Shown here piece by piece: positions 32,334 to 33,091 of a DNA stretch of 33,091 nt (its first letter is position 1; each line of letters begins with the position of its first letter). Under the pieces are notes generated by a model. That model saw nothing but the letters and a program-made list of their open reading frames with translations, made no database searches and was not told the origin of the DNA. This DNA is from Oscillospiraceae bacterium. Its GTDB lineage: Bacteria > Bacillota > Clostridia > Oscillospirales > Oscillospiraceae. A program made the translations under genes and the position numbers. The DNA lies in NCBI GenBank assembly GCA_017455685.1, contig JAFSZH010000055.1:1-33091 (forward strand), written 5' to 3'.

Positions 32334-33091
32334 TCACACGGAGTCTTCCGCCGTGAGTTCCTCCAGGATCTCACTGGTTCCGGCGACCGCTTCTTTCTCC
32401 GCCTTCTTCTCCATTCTGGACATGAAGATCGGGGACAGGATGCCGAGGATGCACAGAGCGATCAGCACCCAGCAGACCACGGAGGAAAACAGCACGCCGA
32501 TGCTGCCGTTGGAGGTCCTGAGCGCGTTGCGCAGGCCCTTCTCGCCAATGGGTCCCAGGATCAGCGCCAGGACAACCGCCGCCGTATTCAGGTCGAATTT
32601 GCGCATGGCGTAGCCCAGCACGCCGAAGGAAAGCATGACCACCATGTCCATGATGTTCTTGTGGATCGCATAGGAACCCACGAAGCAGAGCACCGTGACG
32701 CAGGGGATCAGGATCGCATCGGACAGACGGGAGATCTGCGCGAAGCCCCGGCAGCCCAGCAGGCCGATGCCGAGCATGAAGAACTGCACCAGCACGAAGC
32801 CCGCAAAGAAGGTGTAGGTCATGGGGGCGTATTTTCCGAAGAGCTCCGGTCCGGGGGTCAGACCCTGGATCACCAGGCCGCCCATCAGCACCGCCGTGAC
32901 GCTCTCGCCCGGGATGCCCAGGGTCAGCGTGGGGATCAGCGAGCCGCCGGTGACCGCGTTGTTGGCCGCCTCGGAACCGGCCACGCCCTCGATGGAGCCC
33001 TTGCCGAACATCTCCTTATGCTTGGAGAACTGCCGGGAGGTGTTGTAGCCCAGGAAGCAGGCGATGGACGCGCCGGCGCCGGGCAGGATAC
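32334..33091 (-). CDS. tctA: Tripartite tricarboxylate transporter large membrane subunit TctA, 5' end missing
   Basis: The frame is open to the window edge, so the start lies beyond 33091; ATG 33011 is internal. The 252 visible residues are the second half of a roughly 500-residue TctA protein: ILPGAGASIACFLGYN, EGVAGSEAANNAVTGG and IPTLTLGIPGE are family signatures, followed by several membrane helices and a charged cytoplasmic tail (MEKKAEKEAVAGTSE). TctA with TctB and the periplasmic-type binding protein TctC imports tri- or dicarboxylates using the ion gradient. TctB and TctC would be expected upstream, outside the window. Substrate cannot be told from this subunit. Confidence 0.93.
   Translation of the reverse strand, partial: ILPGAGASIACFLGYNTSRQFSKHKEMFGKGSIEGVAGSEAANNAVTGGSLIPTLTLGIPGESVTAVLMGGLVIQGLTPGPELFGKYAPMTYTFFAGFVLVQFFMLGIGLLGCRGFAQISRLSDAILIPCVTVLCFVGSYAIHKNIMDMVVMLSFGVLGYAMRKFDLNTAAVVLALILGPIGEKGLRNALRTSNGSIGVLFSSVVCWVLIALCILGILSPIFMSRMEKKAEKEAVAGTSEILEELTAEDSV

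Overview
The window looks like a chromosomal segment of a GC-rich (roughly 60% by eye), Gram-positive gut-type Clostridia, most likely an Oscillospiraceae/Oscillospirales member. This rests on the Firmicutes gene order ylxM-ffh-rpsP-khpA-rimM-trmD, the sortase-anchored surface proteins, strong AGGAGG ribosome binding sites and the kinds of accessory genes present. No rRNA, tRNA, CRISPR array, transposase or phage gene was seen.

Layout. 1-4919 (+): the end of one and all of a second GltD-like iron-sulfur flavoprotein, then hypA and a 61-residue orphan gene. 10813-4983 (-): one long housekeeping operon, ylxM-ffh-rpsP-khpA-rimM-trmD-rsmA-hslO, from a perfect consensus promoter (10885-10857) to a bidirectional terminator (4931-4970). 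Its trmD carries a fused GNAT acetyltransferase. 10977-18143 (+): a giant membrane cyclic beta-1,2-glucan synthase-like gene (GT84, glycoamylase-like and GH94 modules) interrupted by one in-frame TAG at 17637. 18226-21431 (+): yfmF-yfmH, then a small protein with a cysteine-rich decapeptide tail. 24633-21580 (-): a large sortase-anchored surface protein with InlB-type repeats and a beta-helix. 25820-24801 (-): gpsA. 25983-26815 (+): an extremely histidine-rich metal-binding-type protein and a DUF4298 protein. 30507-26938 (-): a pilus operon ordered sipA-like, fctA-like, class B sortase, fctB-like, matching the streptococcal FCT layout. 32165-30775 (-): a YczE/YitT-type membrane protein and a metallo-beta-lactamase-fold hydrolase. 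33091-32334 (-): the end of a tctA-type transporter subunit.

How the genes fit together. The housekeeping operon couples protein targeting, ribosome maturation and rRNA/tRNA methylation. The pilus operon appears to carry its own promoter, a signal-peptidase-like assembly factor that has lost both catalytic residues, a sortase and two substrates sharing a (P/T)PxTG sorting signal; the large surface protein carries the same type of signal. Two metal-binding-type proteins (His-rich, Cys-rich) and the nickel chaperone HypA suggest attention to metal handling.

The most unexpected signal lies under the genes. A perfect AT-rich 15-mer occurs three times, and its 12-base core a fourth time. The core contains the 11-bp XerD-binding arm of the Bacillus-type dif site, without an evident XerC arm. 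This suggests XerD-only sites of the kind that unload SMC near the replication terminus.
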